A stretch of DNA of 60,000 bases from Bugula neritina. Lineage: Eukaryota; Bryozoa; Gymnolaemata; Cheilostomatida; Bugulidae. This document shows positions 23,701 to 33,863 of this stretch, piece after piece. The position numbers were made by a program, and so were the translations under genes. Position 1 is the first letter of the stretch. Each line of letters starts with the position of its first letter. Where the stretch lies: contig OZ037765.1 in assembly GCA_964035545.1 (NCBI GenBank), positions 13,574,698 to 13,634,697 on the forward strand, read 5' to 3'. The notes beneath the pieces are model-generated. The model was given only the letters and a program-made list of their open reading frames with translations. It was not told the origin of the DNA and did no database searches.

Positions 23701-26700
23701 AGGTGGTTGCAGATGGTGACTCAACTGTCATGGCTGCTTTAGAAGGAAATGGTTCAGAGTTGAGTGATTCTGACGACAGTGAAAGTATCTCCAGCAGACC
23801 TACTCAGTCAGCCAAATCTAATGACAAATCACAAGAAGTAATGCATAAAGTTATACTTCAACACACCCTTTAAATGTGACTCCAACATTTTAACATCGTC
23901 AGTAAACCCGATGCCCCCCAAGCCCAAAATTAATAGTCAGATTCCAAGCTAAGAACATCTTTGTACCTGAACCAATGCATCATAACTGACATTGCTTTGT
24001 TTCTTTATTTGATGTATGTGCAATTCTCCTTCGTAAAATTCTTTTATCTAGGTATTATATCCGTAGTATATGTTTATTTAGTCATTTTTCGCACATTATT
24101 TTTCGTTAGCAAGTGTGCATTTGTTAAGAATAAAATTTAATTTTAGAATAGCAAGCCTGGACCTACTAAAATGTCTGAAGGTTACGTTCACGCGATACAC
24201 AAATACACAGAACATGATCGTAGATTAAAAAAAAGGAAGCAAAAAGATATGGACCGAGAAATGAAAGCTAAAGTCAAAGAGGAGAAGTTAATTAAATCTG
24301 TTTGGTACTTGGACACATGCCCTTGTACTGAAACGGATCTCACTATAAGGTAACCAGTAATTCTTGTAATGGCTTGTTCACACTACAGTTATAAGTAAGC
24401 ATTCATCCCTGCGAGTCACATGTTCAATATGTCATATCCTTTTTCTTGGTGTTCACACTATATGGCATTTAACACGTGTCAAATCTATTCTCCTAACCAA
24501 TCAATATATTATTACAGTGTATTACCATATCTTACAGTTTATTAAATCGTATTACGAAGTATTAAAGTATATTACAGTGTCTGACAATGTCTCGAAGTGT
24601 ATTACAGTATATCACAGCATATGACAATGTTTTACACTATATTACATTATGTTACGACTATTACATAGTATTACTGTATATTACAGTGGAAAACAATGTA
24701 TTACAGTTCAATACAGTATATTACAGTAGATTACATTGTATTGCAGTATATTACGGTATATTACAGTGTATAGCAAAATGTTATAGTGTATTACAGTTTC
24801 TCACAGTATATTAAAAAGTCTGGCAATGTATTACAGTGTTTTCGGTATAATTCAGTATATTACATTGTGTTGCAGTATCTTACAGCGCAATGCAATGTAC
24901 TAGGTATAGTTTATTTTAGTATATTACAGTGTATTACAGTGTATTAGTGTACCTTACAGTTTATTACATTGTACTACTGTGTCTTACAGTTTCTTACAGT
25001 ACATTACAGTGTATGACAATGTATTACAGTATATTATAGTGTATTACAATACCGTACCATTTAATAGACTCCGTTACCGGGTATTACTGTTTATTAGAAT
25101 ATATTACAGTATATCACAATGTCTGACAATGTATTACAGTGTTTTACAGTATAATTCATTGTATTACAGTGTATTACAGTATATTACGGTGTCAAACAAT
25201 ATCTTACAGCTTACTACATTGTATTACTGTTTATAACAGCATATCCCAGTATATTACAGTGTAGTGTAGTAGACTACAGTTTTTTATAGCATATTACAGC
25301 ATGCTACAGTGTATTACATTGTATTGCAGTGTATTATAGTATATTATAGTTTTTTACAGTATCTTACAATTTGTTACATTGCATTGCCATACATTACAGG
25401 TTCTCACAGTATATCACAGTATATCACAGTATATCACAGCGTGTGACAATATATTACAGTGTAGGCCTACTACAGTATATTACAGCGTGTTACGGTATAT
25501 TACATTGTCTTGCCGTATATTAAAGTATATTACAGTGTCTGACATTCTCTTACATTGTATTACTGTGTATTACAGTATATTATAGTGTCTGACAATATAT
25601 TACAGAGTATTATGGTATATTACAGTATAATACAGTGTATTAGAGTATATTACAGTGTATTACTATATGTTACAGTTTATTACATTGTATTTACTCTGTA
25701 TTAAGTATATTGCCGTGTCTGACAATGTCTTACAGTGTAATTTACAAAATATCACAGTGTATTACAGTATATTACATTATTTTACAGTTTATTATAGTAT
25801 CTTACAATTTATTACATTGTATTACCATGCATTGCAGGTTCCCGCAGTATATTGCAGTATATTACAGCGTGCGACAATGCATTACAGTTTATTACAGCGT
25901 ATTTCAGCATATTACAGTGTATTACAGTATATTACAGTGTATTACAGTGTATTACCGTATCTTACAGTTTATTACATTATCTTACCATGTATTAAAGTAT
26001 ATTACAGTGTCTGACATTCTCTTACTATATTACAGTATAATACAGTGTATTACAGCATATTACAGTATGTTACAGAGCATTGCATTGTATTACTGTATAT
26101 TATAGTATATTACAATGTATTATAGTGTATTACAGTATATTATTGTTTAGAATTTTTTCTTCACTTGTAATAACCAATAGTCAAATTTACTAGCATAATC
26201 TAGGCGTATTTCTTTGCACAAGTAAGATAAATCTATTGATAAAGTTTTTAAAATACTATTTGGGAATAATATGTAATCTCCAACGTCATAAATAATAATA
26301 CGGGATAGTTGGACAAGAAAAAATTAGCCAATAAAAACTCAAACATTAACTGATAAAATCAATGCAAAATCTAAAACCAAATAACTGTGATGTCATTAGC
26401 GATTAAAACATAGCCCAGTAGTGGCTATGAATAATCACTTTTGCTATGGTGTGAACTTTACATTATACTATACTGTTTATATGAGTGTTAGTCAAACTGG
26501 AGCATAATTGATTTGTAAGTCTTTACTCAGGTTGTTTTTAAAGATATTTCAAGTACGCAGTGATGGTATTTACTTTATTTCTTGATTTTAGAAATTTAGT
26601 TTAAAAGTAAACTTAGGTGAAATATTAAAAGATATAAACGTCACTAATACAGAATTGTATGCCAGGCTAATGAGACAAAGATCAAACAGCTTTTGTTTTG

Positions 26701-26854
26701 AAGCTCTTATCCTTCCTGGATATTTTCACGGCATACTTATTTAGATCCACTTTTTATTTTGTACAGAGTTCTGCAGAAGATGGTTATTTTCTATGGGACA
26801 GGCATGAGTTCGAATAACAAAGAGCCAGATGTGTTCTGCTTTCCTGCTGTTTGA
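17738..26854 (+). CDS. CERK-like: Ceramide kinase/CERK-like protein, 13 exons
   Basis: Thirteen exons join in frame to 704 residues: 17738-18011, 18542-18796, 19116-19238, 19505-19568, 19994-20211, 20500-20683, 21312-21392, 22328-22443, 22677-22885, 23324-23461, 23676-23837, 24147-24349 and 26767-26854. Residues about 50-175 match the N-terminal PH-like region of ceramide kinase. RPKN (181-184) starts the DAG-kinase-type catalytic domain. AGGDN (243-247) sits where GGDG is expected. C397, C401 and C404 form the CxxxCxxC motif described for ceramide kinase, and LDFPFVESYRV is the family's C-terminal block. Ceramide kinase makes ceramide-1-phosphate at membranes. Here the NPxGGKGxG loop reads DATASTRN (190-197), so activity is doubtful; a CERKL-type non-catalytic role is possible. 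Human CERK has about 540 residues; the extra length lies in the N-terminus and in an acidic, then Lys-rich, insert (about 555-650). The last exon restores the family's IR..LI.FYG end. I chose the ATG at 17738; an in-frame upstream extension to 17,678 is possible. Confidence 0.88.
20926..20943. repeat. (TA)n microsatellite in CERK-like intron 6
   Basis: A short pure TA run followed by a T tract, inside the intron between exons ending at 20,683 and starting at 21,312. No function inferred. Confidence 0.8.
21757..22239 (-). mobile_element. Solo LTR of a retrotransposon, antisense in intron 7
   Basis: The 483-bp block is flanked by identical 5-bp sequences TAATT (21752-21756 and 22240-22244), a target-site duplication. 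On the minus strand it begins TGTAGCGTAAC. It then carries a CG-rich region with repeated CGGTAACCGA motifs, a TATA box, and an AATAAA signal (21862-21867), followed by a CT-rich stretch: the normal U3-R-U5 order of an LTR. Its 3' end reads ACTACTACAATAGTC, so a canonical CA end requires the boundary to sit a few bases inward; the exact border is therefore uncertain. No internal gag-pol region or second LTR is present, as expected after recombination between two LTRs. The neighbouring exons of the CERK-like gene are undisturbed. Confidence 0.7.
21933..21971 (-). promoter_or_regulatory. LTR promoter: heat-shock element plus TATA box
   Basis: The minus strand reads GGAAGGTTCTAGAAG at about 21,972-21,958, a perfect GAAnnTTCnnGAA trimer of the heat-shock factor site. 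It is followed about 18 bp downstream by TATAAAAGG (21941-21933). The pair is well placed for a polymerase II promoter that reads antisense to the CERK-like gene. HSF control is inferred from the motif only. Confidence 0.55.
24490..26150. repeat. Decamer minisatellite in last CERK-like intron
   Basis: About 1.65 kb of diverged tandem copies of TATTACAGTG/TATTACAGTA fill most of the intron between exons 12 (ends 24,349) and 13 (starts 26,767). Because 10 is not a multiple of 3 and the unit holds no stop in any plus-strand frame, all three frames stay open for long stretches and give a YYSVLQ/YITVYY-like peptide. These are artefacts, not genes. Each unit contains TTACAG, a possible splice acceptor. 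Confidence 0.92.
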
Positions 26855-28509
26855 TCATTATTGCTGACTGGCAGCTTACTTCCTTATTTTGATTATTTGT
26901 ACACTTGTGCTATTTTTAGGTATACTTGTTAGTTATCTCTAAAGTTTTAGTAATTTATCAACATTTTTAGTTTGTGCTCTATATTGTCTGTCATTGCTCA
27001 TCTCATAGTTGTTGTCATAAAACAATGAAAATCTTGCAGTAGTCTGTAGCATATTTGTAGCATCATTTGGTTAGAAATTATTTATAATCTATCAGTGAAT
27101 TTATACAATTACTATATTAATACCAAGTTTTCTCCAGTTACTACAACTATGGATTTAAATTTATTGATTTTACTTTTTATTGTTTGTGAAGAGGCGAATA
27201 TGATTTATCCAGCTAAAAGTAGACTTTTTGCATTGACTATCTTATTATATTGCATCTATCCCATAGGATGGTGACAACCGTAAGTGAATTGTATTTTTAT
27301 TTTGCATTATTTGCAGATGTTTTGATTTTTACACTTGTAGCATCCAATTGTTTTACTGATTTTCAAAAGTTGAATGCAAAATTTTTTATATCTTCTTATT
27401 GTAAAAATTTCAAAGCGATTTCTCTCTCCAAAAGTAATGAATGATATTCCATATAATATTATCATAATATAAATATTCAACTTTAGATTTTGATATTAAA
27501 AAACAAAGGTTTCTAACATTGAATATATATTTATCAGTGATACTATGAGTCAGCCAATCAGAGACTAAACTTGGGAGTCAGCTGATTTGTTGCAGTAAGA
27601 ATGATGCATGACTCAGACCTGTTCTTAACTATGTATACCACATTGTGTTTACTTTAGTGTTGGTATTACCCAGTAGTTCCCCATCGCTGTTTTAGATGCG
27701 CTCTTAATTAACCACCAACATGACAGTGTGAAAAACTGATATGTGTTGTGTATTCATTTAGCACTTTTATTCTTCACTTTGTCTGCTATAAGTATTTTGT
27801 TTATGCACAGTTGCCATGTTTTTCTGCTGGTGTAGGTGTTATGTATACTTTTTCTCAAATTTATCTTCTTTTACAAAGTTTTGGCTAACTATATAGTGCT
27901 ATTTTTTAATAATTATTTCAAGTTTTGATAAGTTAATACCCTGTTAATTACTCTTGCATGGAAGGCTAAGAAATGGTTTATTTTGAGTTCATAATTTTAT
28001 TATATGCAACACTCTAAGAAGTTTATTATGTGGGCTAAACTTTATATATGTAACATGACTTACATGAAGATCATGACATATATGTTATGATATACAATTG
28101 TAAGTACTAAAAACTAGATATTATATAACAAATTTTATAATTGAAATAATAGAATGAAGCTGCACATACATTTTAACGCCAAACATAATCTAATATATAA
28201 AAATATCTTTTGAAAATGGTGATGTGCACCGTAAAACTGATTTGAAAGTAACCTAACATTAAAATAATAAAATATATTTTAATATATTTACCAAGGCAGT
28301 ACACACATAGCATGCATTAATAAGTATAGGAGGTGAATGAAATGCATTATGTGAATTAAAGATGTGCCATTATATTTATTCAAATAATTATAACTATAAG
28401 GAGCACTTTTTACATAATCTAACAGAATATGCATTATATTCTGATGAACACAGTTAATACATTTAGCAGCAAATTAATGAGAGTACTTTGCTCTCAGTTT
28501 TATTCTTTC
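26855..28509. other. Spacer between the CERK-like gene and duplication cluster
   Basis: AT-rich, without supported exons. It contains one copy (27,561-27,625) of a short dispersed sequence that recurs inside the introns of copies A, B and C. The left edge of the duplicated block lies near 28,320. Confidence 0.5.
27561..27625 (+). repeat. Short dispersed repeat with TGCATGACTCA
   Basis: Shares the GTCAGCTG and TTGTTGCAGTAAGAATGATG core followed by CATGACTCA with minus-strand copies at about 30,431-30,520, 39,041-39,128 and 48,720-48,804. It includes a perfect AP-1 site (TGACTCA). It could be a small SINE-like element. Confidence 0.5.
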
Positions 28510-31114
28510 TCAGTTTTCTGCTGGTCTGAAACAGATTGTGAATAAGCTTCTAATATTTGTAACTTTCTCAATAATAGCATTTCTCATTCTTTTCCTCAAA
28601 CCATGTGTAGCCATATCTTCTACTTGTGGATAATCAACTGTTATTATCTTCTCTTTTACTGGACTGTATGTTTTAGTAGCCAATGCTTTACTCTCATTAT
28701 CTAAAAAAAAGTTTTAGCAAGTCATGTATGCAACTGCGATATAATCTACCAGTCAAATATTCGATGACATTTTTTTTATGTCATAAAGTAATACCTATAC
28801 AAAGTTACGCAGTGCAACGGAATTTTTGCATTTGGTGTAGTTATATAAACAGCTCTAGAATGGACAAGATACTTTTGATACACCCACACACTCACAGCAC
28901 GCACAGTAGCATGTTGCTTCTAGTTGATGAGATAACTCTCAATACAGGAAATTGGGAACTAAATTAGTCTTTTATATTTATATTATAACCAAAATACATT
29001 TGATTTGAGAACGTTAGAATACAAGATTCAATAAAGGGTTTACAGAATATCACTTACCAACTTTTGATTCCAACTCTGATGCAACCTTTGAGTTGATGAC
29101 ATTGTTGCTGATATTCCCTCGGGTATGGTGATTGGTTGATGGGACAGACAGACCTTCGAAGTCAGCTATGTTGGCAATGTCAGAGTTATTATTGTTGACA
29201 CCTACACAAATATACACATACATTTATATCATGAAGGTTAAAAATATTTCATAGTAACAAATTTACCCTGAAGCAATATGTGGATATAATAAACACTTGA
29301 ACATTTTTACTGTTATAATAAGAAACCAGCAAAGCAAATGTTATTTTTATATTTTTGTATTCACCAATGTTGTTATAAGTTGTCTCCCCTGCTACAATTG
29401 TTATGTCTGATTCTGAACCAAAGTCTCTCAAATCTCCCACATCTACAGCAACATAGTTGATACCATCTACTATTATGGTCATGTCATCATCATCATGTTG
29501 TGTGTCAAAGCTCAGATTTTCATATTGACTTTCTCTGTAAGAAAAATCGTTGTGAATTTATTTTATATATGATATAAATTTTATTATTTAACATAGTGAT
29601 ATTAATTTCTTGAATATAATATATGATAAGTATGTAGATATTGGTAATAGTATCATATGTAATGTATACATTTACGATGACAGAGTGTATCATTGAGACT
29701 GACATTATGTTATGCAGAAAGCTTTCTCTAATATACTGATAATTTTAAATATTTTCAATAAAGCGAATGTTAAAGATAGTTTTGCTGTTGGTTCTTTGAA
29801 ACACTTATATTCAACATAAATTTGTTGTTCAATTTACAAGTTGATCACATATTATACTCTCTACTCTGGATTATCACTATTACTAGATGGAGATGTATTG
29901 ATATACTGGAAATGTATAACTTACAGAAATATTGACAGAATCTCACTGTCTGCTGATGTTGAAGTTAATGCACAGCTAGAAACATGACAAACACAATGAG
30001 AATCCATCATCTCAAGTAGATATTAGATTTAGTGAATATATTTTACAGTTTCTGATATGAAGTTTGCAGTAACAGCTTTCTCAATCACAAGTTGAAACAA
30101 CAATGGCAGAGGACAATGCGTCAAAAGTTGATTGTTGGATGTTATGTAGAAATTCAAATAATTTAGCGAATTCTATATTTTGTACAAGAGTTATTCTACC
30201 TGATAAATAACCCGGTGCTGCCAGAGTCAAATGCCTTGAGTTCATTTAAATATCTATGTGAAATTGTCTCTCAGTTTCATAAAGTGCACTCTATATTATA
30301 ATCAATATATATGTTGTAACACGCTTTTTAAAGATTCGAATTTTGTAGAATGTGAGATAATTGTAGAATGATAACATGAATTATTTTGTACATTTCAAGA
30401 GACAACACTGAACTCACAAGGTGTACCCCTAGTCAAAAACCAGCTTGAGTCATGCATCATTCTTACTGCAACAAAGGCCAGCTGACTAGCAGGTCAAGTC
30501 TCTTACCCACCAAACTAAACATAATGTACTGATGGCAACTCTACAAGGGAACGTTACCGTGCACCATTATAACATTTTTGTCTACACTGACTCACCCTAG
30601 AGTAGAAATGGGCATATCCAACACTTTAATAACTATGACTGAACCTAATCTACAACTCCTGTGTGACACCATGCATTGTATAGACTACATAATATTTTAG
30701 ACTGTCAGTAAATCACTATAATTATTACTCATATCAGTAACAGATCTGTTATTTATACTTGTTATTACTCAACATGTTTTATATGAAATCAAACATGAAA
30801 ATATAATTTCAGCATTAACATTAGCATTAACATGTTGCAGCATTTTGCACAACTGAAGTTATGAAATTTACATTTATGCCAGATAGTTTACAAAAGATAG
30901 TCAAAAAGAGCACATAAATTCTCTAAATCCATAGGTTGACTCCAAAAATTTGCTTCTCTTCTTTAGACAAAAAGTAAAGTTACATGCCTCTACTAACTGC
31001 ATATACATGCGTGCGTGCATGTATGCGCGTGTGCATGCGTGCGTGCGTGCGTGTGTGTGTGTGGGTGCATGCTTCTGTGCATGCCTGCTCGTGGCTTGTG
31101 TGCATGTGCGTGGT

Positions 31115-31166
<52 letters not shown>

Positions 31167-31606
31167 TGTGTGTGTGTGTGTGTGTGGGTGTATGCTTGTG
31201 TGCATGCCTGCCTGCATTGTTGATTTTGCAAGCATAAAATCTTGTTTTTATATCAAAGAAATCTATAAGGAATGCTGATAATAATTTTGTGTAAAGTAAA
31301 ACTTTAATGAATTATTAACAAATTTTTTGTTGGCTTTGCCAGCAGATAAGATTTTTTATGTTTATAAAGAAATTTATAAGAAATGCTAGGAGTCATAATG
31401 ACCAAAAACTGTTAAATATAATATACTGCTGTCTTTTAATTATTTCATGCTTAACATTTTATTACCTTCATTATAGACATCACTAAAGACAGAATTTGTA
31501 AAAAATGTGAATAGAAAACAATGTGGAAATCATATGGAACAGAAATGTGCTTACCAAATGAAATAATGACGGTGATGGCAGTTATCAACAGTGCGAGAAA
31601 CTTCAT
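28510..31606 (-). CDS. Novel secreted protein family, copy A (complete)
   Basis: Seven minus-strand exons: 31555-31606, 30596-30638, 30200-30253, 29925-29975, 29365-29534, 29058-29201 and 28510-28700. They join in frame to 234 residues ending at a TGA stop. Exon 1 encodes [17 protein letters not shown], a good signal peptide. Exons 2-4 give a short hydrophobic then Ser/Thr-rich region. Exon 5 has a four-Asp run (81-84) and [15 protein letters not shown]. Exon 6 is Asn/Ser-rich ([15 protein letters not shown]). Exon 7 is basic (LRKRMRN) and ends in CFRPAEN. There is no catalytic motif or transmembrane helix after the signal peptide, and I do not recognise the family. The same exons recur in three other copies with the frame kept. 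The weakest point is the exon 2 acceptor (GTTCAG): a better-looking acceptor (CACACAG) 23 bp upstream would need a different phase, so an additional small exon is possible. Confidence 0.65.
30431..30520 (-). repeat. Dispersed AP-1-bearing repeat in copy A intron 2
   Basis: Minus-strand copy of the short repeat also seen at 27,561. It sits between exons 2 and 3 of copy A, and at the same place in copies B and C. Confidence 0.5.
31005..31213. repeat. GTGC/GT compound microsatellite, copy A
   Basis: GTGC and GT tandem runs between exons 1 and 2 of copy A. Open frames across it translate to Cys/Val/Arg or His/Thr repeats on both strands and are artefacts. Confidence 0.95.
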
Positions 31607-31727
31607 ATTGAGTCTGTGGTCTACAAGTATTAGGCACACTATAGATTTTTTTCTAAAAACCTGCAGAAGTGTTTCAAAAATAAACAGAAGTAAGTTTATG
31701 TAACTCGTATTATAAAAAGGAGAGAAT

Positions 31728-32480
31728 GGGGCTAGTTGAACATGAACAAAAAATTGCACTTTTGATCATAGATATTGAAGAAATTTATTGCAAATCTAAA
31801 GACCAGTAACATGAAAATTAGTCTGATGTTTCTGTATTTGTCCAATAAGACTAAATACATAAACATTTTATTTACTATGATAAAGCCAATTTTTGCCCAT
31901 AAGTCTTTTTTGCACAATGGGTCACAATAGGGGGCAAGTCGAGCCGACCTGTGGGAAAGTTAAACCAGTGCCATTTATGTTATAATATAAATGTGCTGAA
32001 AAATGATTTACTGTAAAAATGAAGAGTAAAAAACATAAAATAACAAAAAAGCATTGGCGGGAACAAATAACCGAAGCACTTGATGTGATTTGTCATTGAA
32101 GCCATTTAACATCTCAAATAAAGGATATGCAGAAGACACTTTAAAACCCAAGCAGCAGTAACAGAATATAATAGAGATAATTTCGACAATACATGCCTAA
32201 ATTTCTTTGAATGGGCTAATAAAATTCAAGAAACGAGACGCATTTTTATGTGCAAAAATAAATTTTCAACTTAATTTTCAATTTTCACACTTTTTTGTGC
32301 AAACAATGTGAAAAATATCAGCTCACCTAAAATATTCTGATTTGATTTCCTATATTACAAGGCGTCTGGTAGTTCACGTAAATAGCTCTTAAGTAAAGGA
32401 GGTAAAATATTGTAATGATTAAAAAAAGTTAGAGCATAAGTTTCAACTTATCCAGTGGCTCAACCAGCCTTTCTCTGCAC
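31728..32480. other. Duplicated non-coding block next to copy A
   Basis: Repeated almost unchanged at about 50,010-50,770. It includes a GC-richer patch (GGGGGCAAGTCGAGCCGACC at about 31,932) and a broken open frame beginning MKSKKHKITKKHWREQITEA near 32,020, which may be a transposase remnant. No intact gene. Confidence 0.4.
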
Positions 32481-32537
32481 CTACATCATAACCACAAATT
32501 TAAGTTAGATTTATTTAAATATATAAATAAATATATA

Positions 32538-33859
32538 GGGGTAACGGGGGCACAACGGTCATAGGGGTAGAAAAAGCCAGCCAAATTGTGAGAGAACTTA
32601 TTGACTTAGAGTTGTAATTTTTTTTTTAATAGAAAAGTTATGACATAATTATTCAGCCATTGTAGTTTCAACACTTGCGGAACATACGTGTTTTAGAGGC
32701 AAGTAAAAAACTGTTTCTACCTACTTTTTGTAATTTTTTTAAGATGTCATTAAAGCTTTATAACTTTTTACACTCAAAGGTAACAAGCCTAGATTTTACT
32801 GATATTGTTGCCATTGCTTGTCTCTACATTGCTTAACTAGTATAACAGCAAACTCTAAAATAAATTTTCCTTGGGCCACATTTATTTTCAATTTGGCCAC
32901 ACGGGGCAGAATGGGCCACACTGACCGGGGCCCAATTGGCCACCTGATTATTGCACCCTGATGACTGTTATTAGCTTGTTTGCCCAAAAAGCTGGTTGAA
33001 ATGTTACTAAAATCTATAGATATAGTCATTTCTGACGTTTTTGTAAAATATCAAAGACATCATGCGGTAAGACTATCAAACTACAAGGTGAAGCTCCCCT
33101 AATATATACATCTGGTGAAGTTATAGCTTTGGCATTTTATACATAATACAAAACACTCTGCTGCTGCTACTGGTGGATAGTCATGATATTCATTATATAT
33201 TATATCATTGAGAAAATATACATGTATTTGACTAAAATAAACTGCGATTTGCTCATTTCCTCCCCCTCTCCCTTCCATACTCCAGCCACAAACCGCAGCC
33301 ATATACACCAATTAGCTACAGTTCATAGAAAAAAGTCCACGCGTAATTTTGTATTGCATGTTGCTAAAGTTTTCTTCTGATAAAAGTTCCTGTGAAGTGA
33401 AAATAGAAAAACATTTTTTAGTTCTAAACAGTAATGATAATGGCACCGTAGAAATGAGTGATGTGCGTTTGGTTTTGCCTTCCCCTGCTACCTGTGGTGG
33501 CACAAACTGTACAGCTAAAACATTAATTTTGCGGTAGATCTGAAAAAATATTTTTATTTATTTGTAATATTGAATAAATAAAGATCAGATGCAACAAAAT
33601 CAGCAAAGTTTCAATATAGTTGTTGTGTCTCACCCAGTGGCCCATTGTACCCCGGTACCGGGCACAATGGGCCGATTTTTTCGTCATGAAAATTTCATTA
33701 TTCTGAAATTTGTGAGAGAGATAGAAACAACAAACTGATACCTGTAATAGACAACAGATGCAGCATTAAGACTAGAGATTATTGAACTAGTAACTTGAAA
33801 AAACAAACGAATGAGAGCAAAAAATTCAAAATTCGGCCCCATTGTACCTCGGTTACCCC
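32538..33859. mobile_element. TA-flanked inverted-repeat DNA transposon, copy 1
   Basis: Left end GGGGTAACGGGGGCACAA and right end TTGTACCTCGGTTACCCC are imperfect inverted repeats flanked on both sides by TA, the target site of the Tc1/mariner-pogo superfamily. The element is 1,322 bp and has no intact transposase. A plus-strand stretch (about 33,330-33,535) reads like the C-terminal tail of a pogo-type transposase (EMSDVRLVLPSPATCGGTN), so it is probably an internally deleted, non-autonomous element. Internal CACAATGGGCCAC-type motifs echo the ends. Confidence 0.7.
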
Positions 33860-33863
33860 TATT

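Noticed and set aside
24350-24353. TAA after CERK-like exon 12 as the true stop
   Set aside because: GTAACC is a usable donor, and exon 13 at 26,767 restores the conserved C-terminal IR..LI.FYG block in frame.
24587-26105. Several overlapping plus-strand open frames of 60-131 codons rich in Tyr, Ile, Leu and Gln
   Set aside because: They are translations of the TATTACAGTG decamer, which has no stop in any plus-strand frame. They lie inside an intron.
28683-28967. 94-codon plus-strand frame next to copy A exon 7 (a related one at 47,069)
   Set aside because: Lies over an intron of the antisense gene copy and does not keep its reading frame between copies.
30950-31278. Cys/Val/Arg-rich and His/Thr-rich open frames on both strands (also at 49.2-49.6 and 54.0-54.2 kb)
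   Set aside because: All come from the GTGC/GT microsatellite, open on both strands by composition.
33099-33537. Four overlapping short frames on both strands
   Set aside because: They lie within the TA-flanked transposon; at best one contains a transposase-tail remnant.
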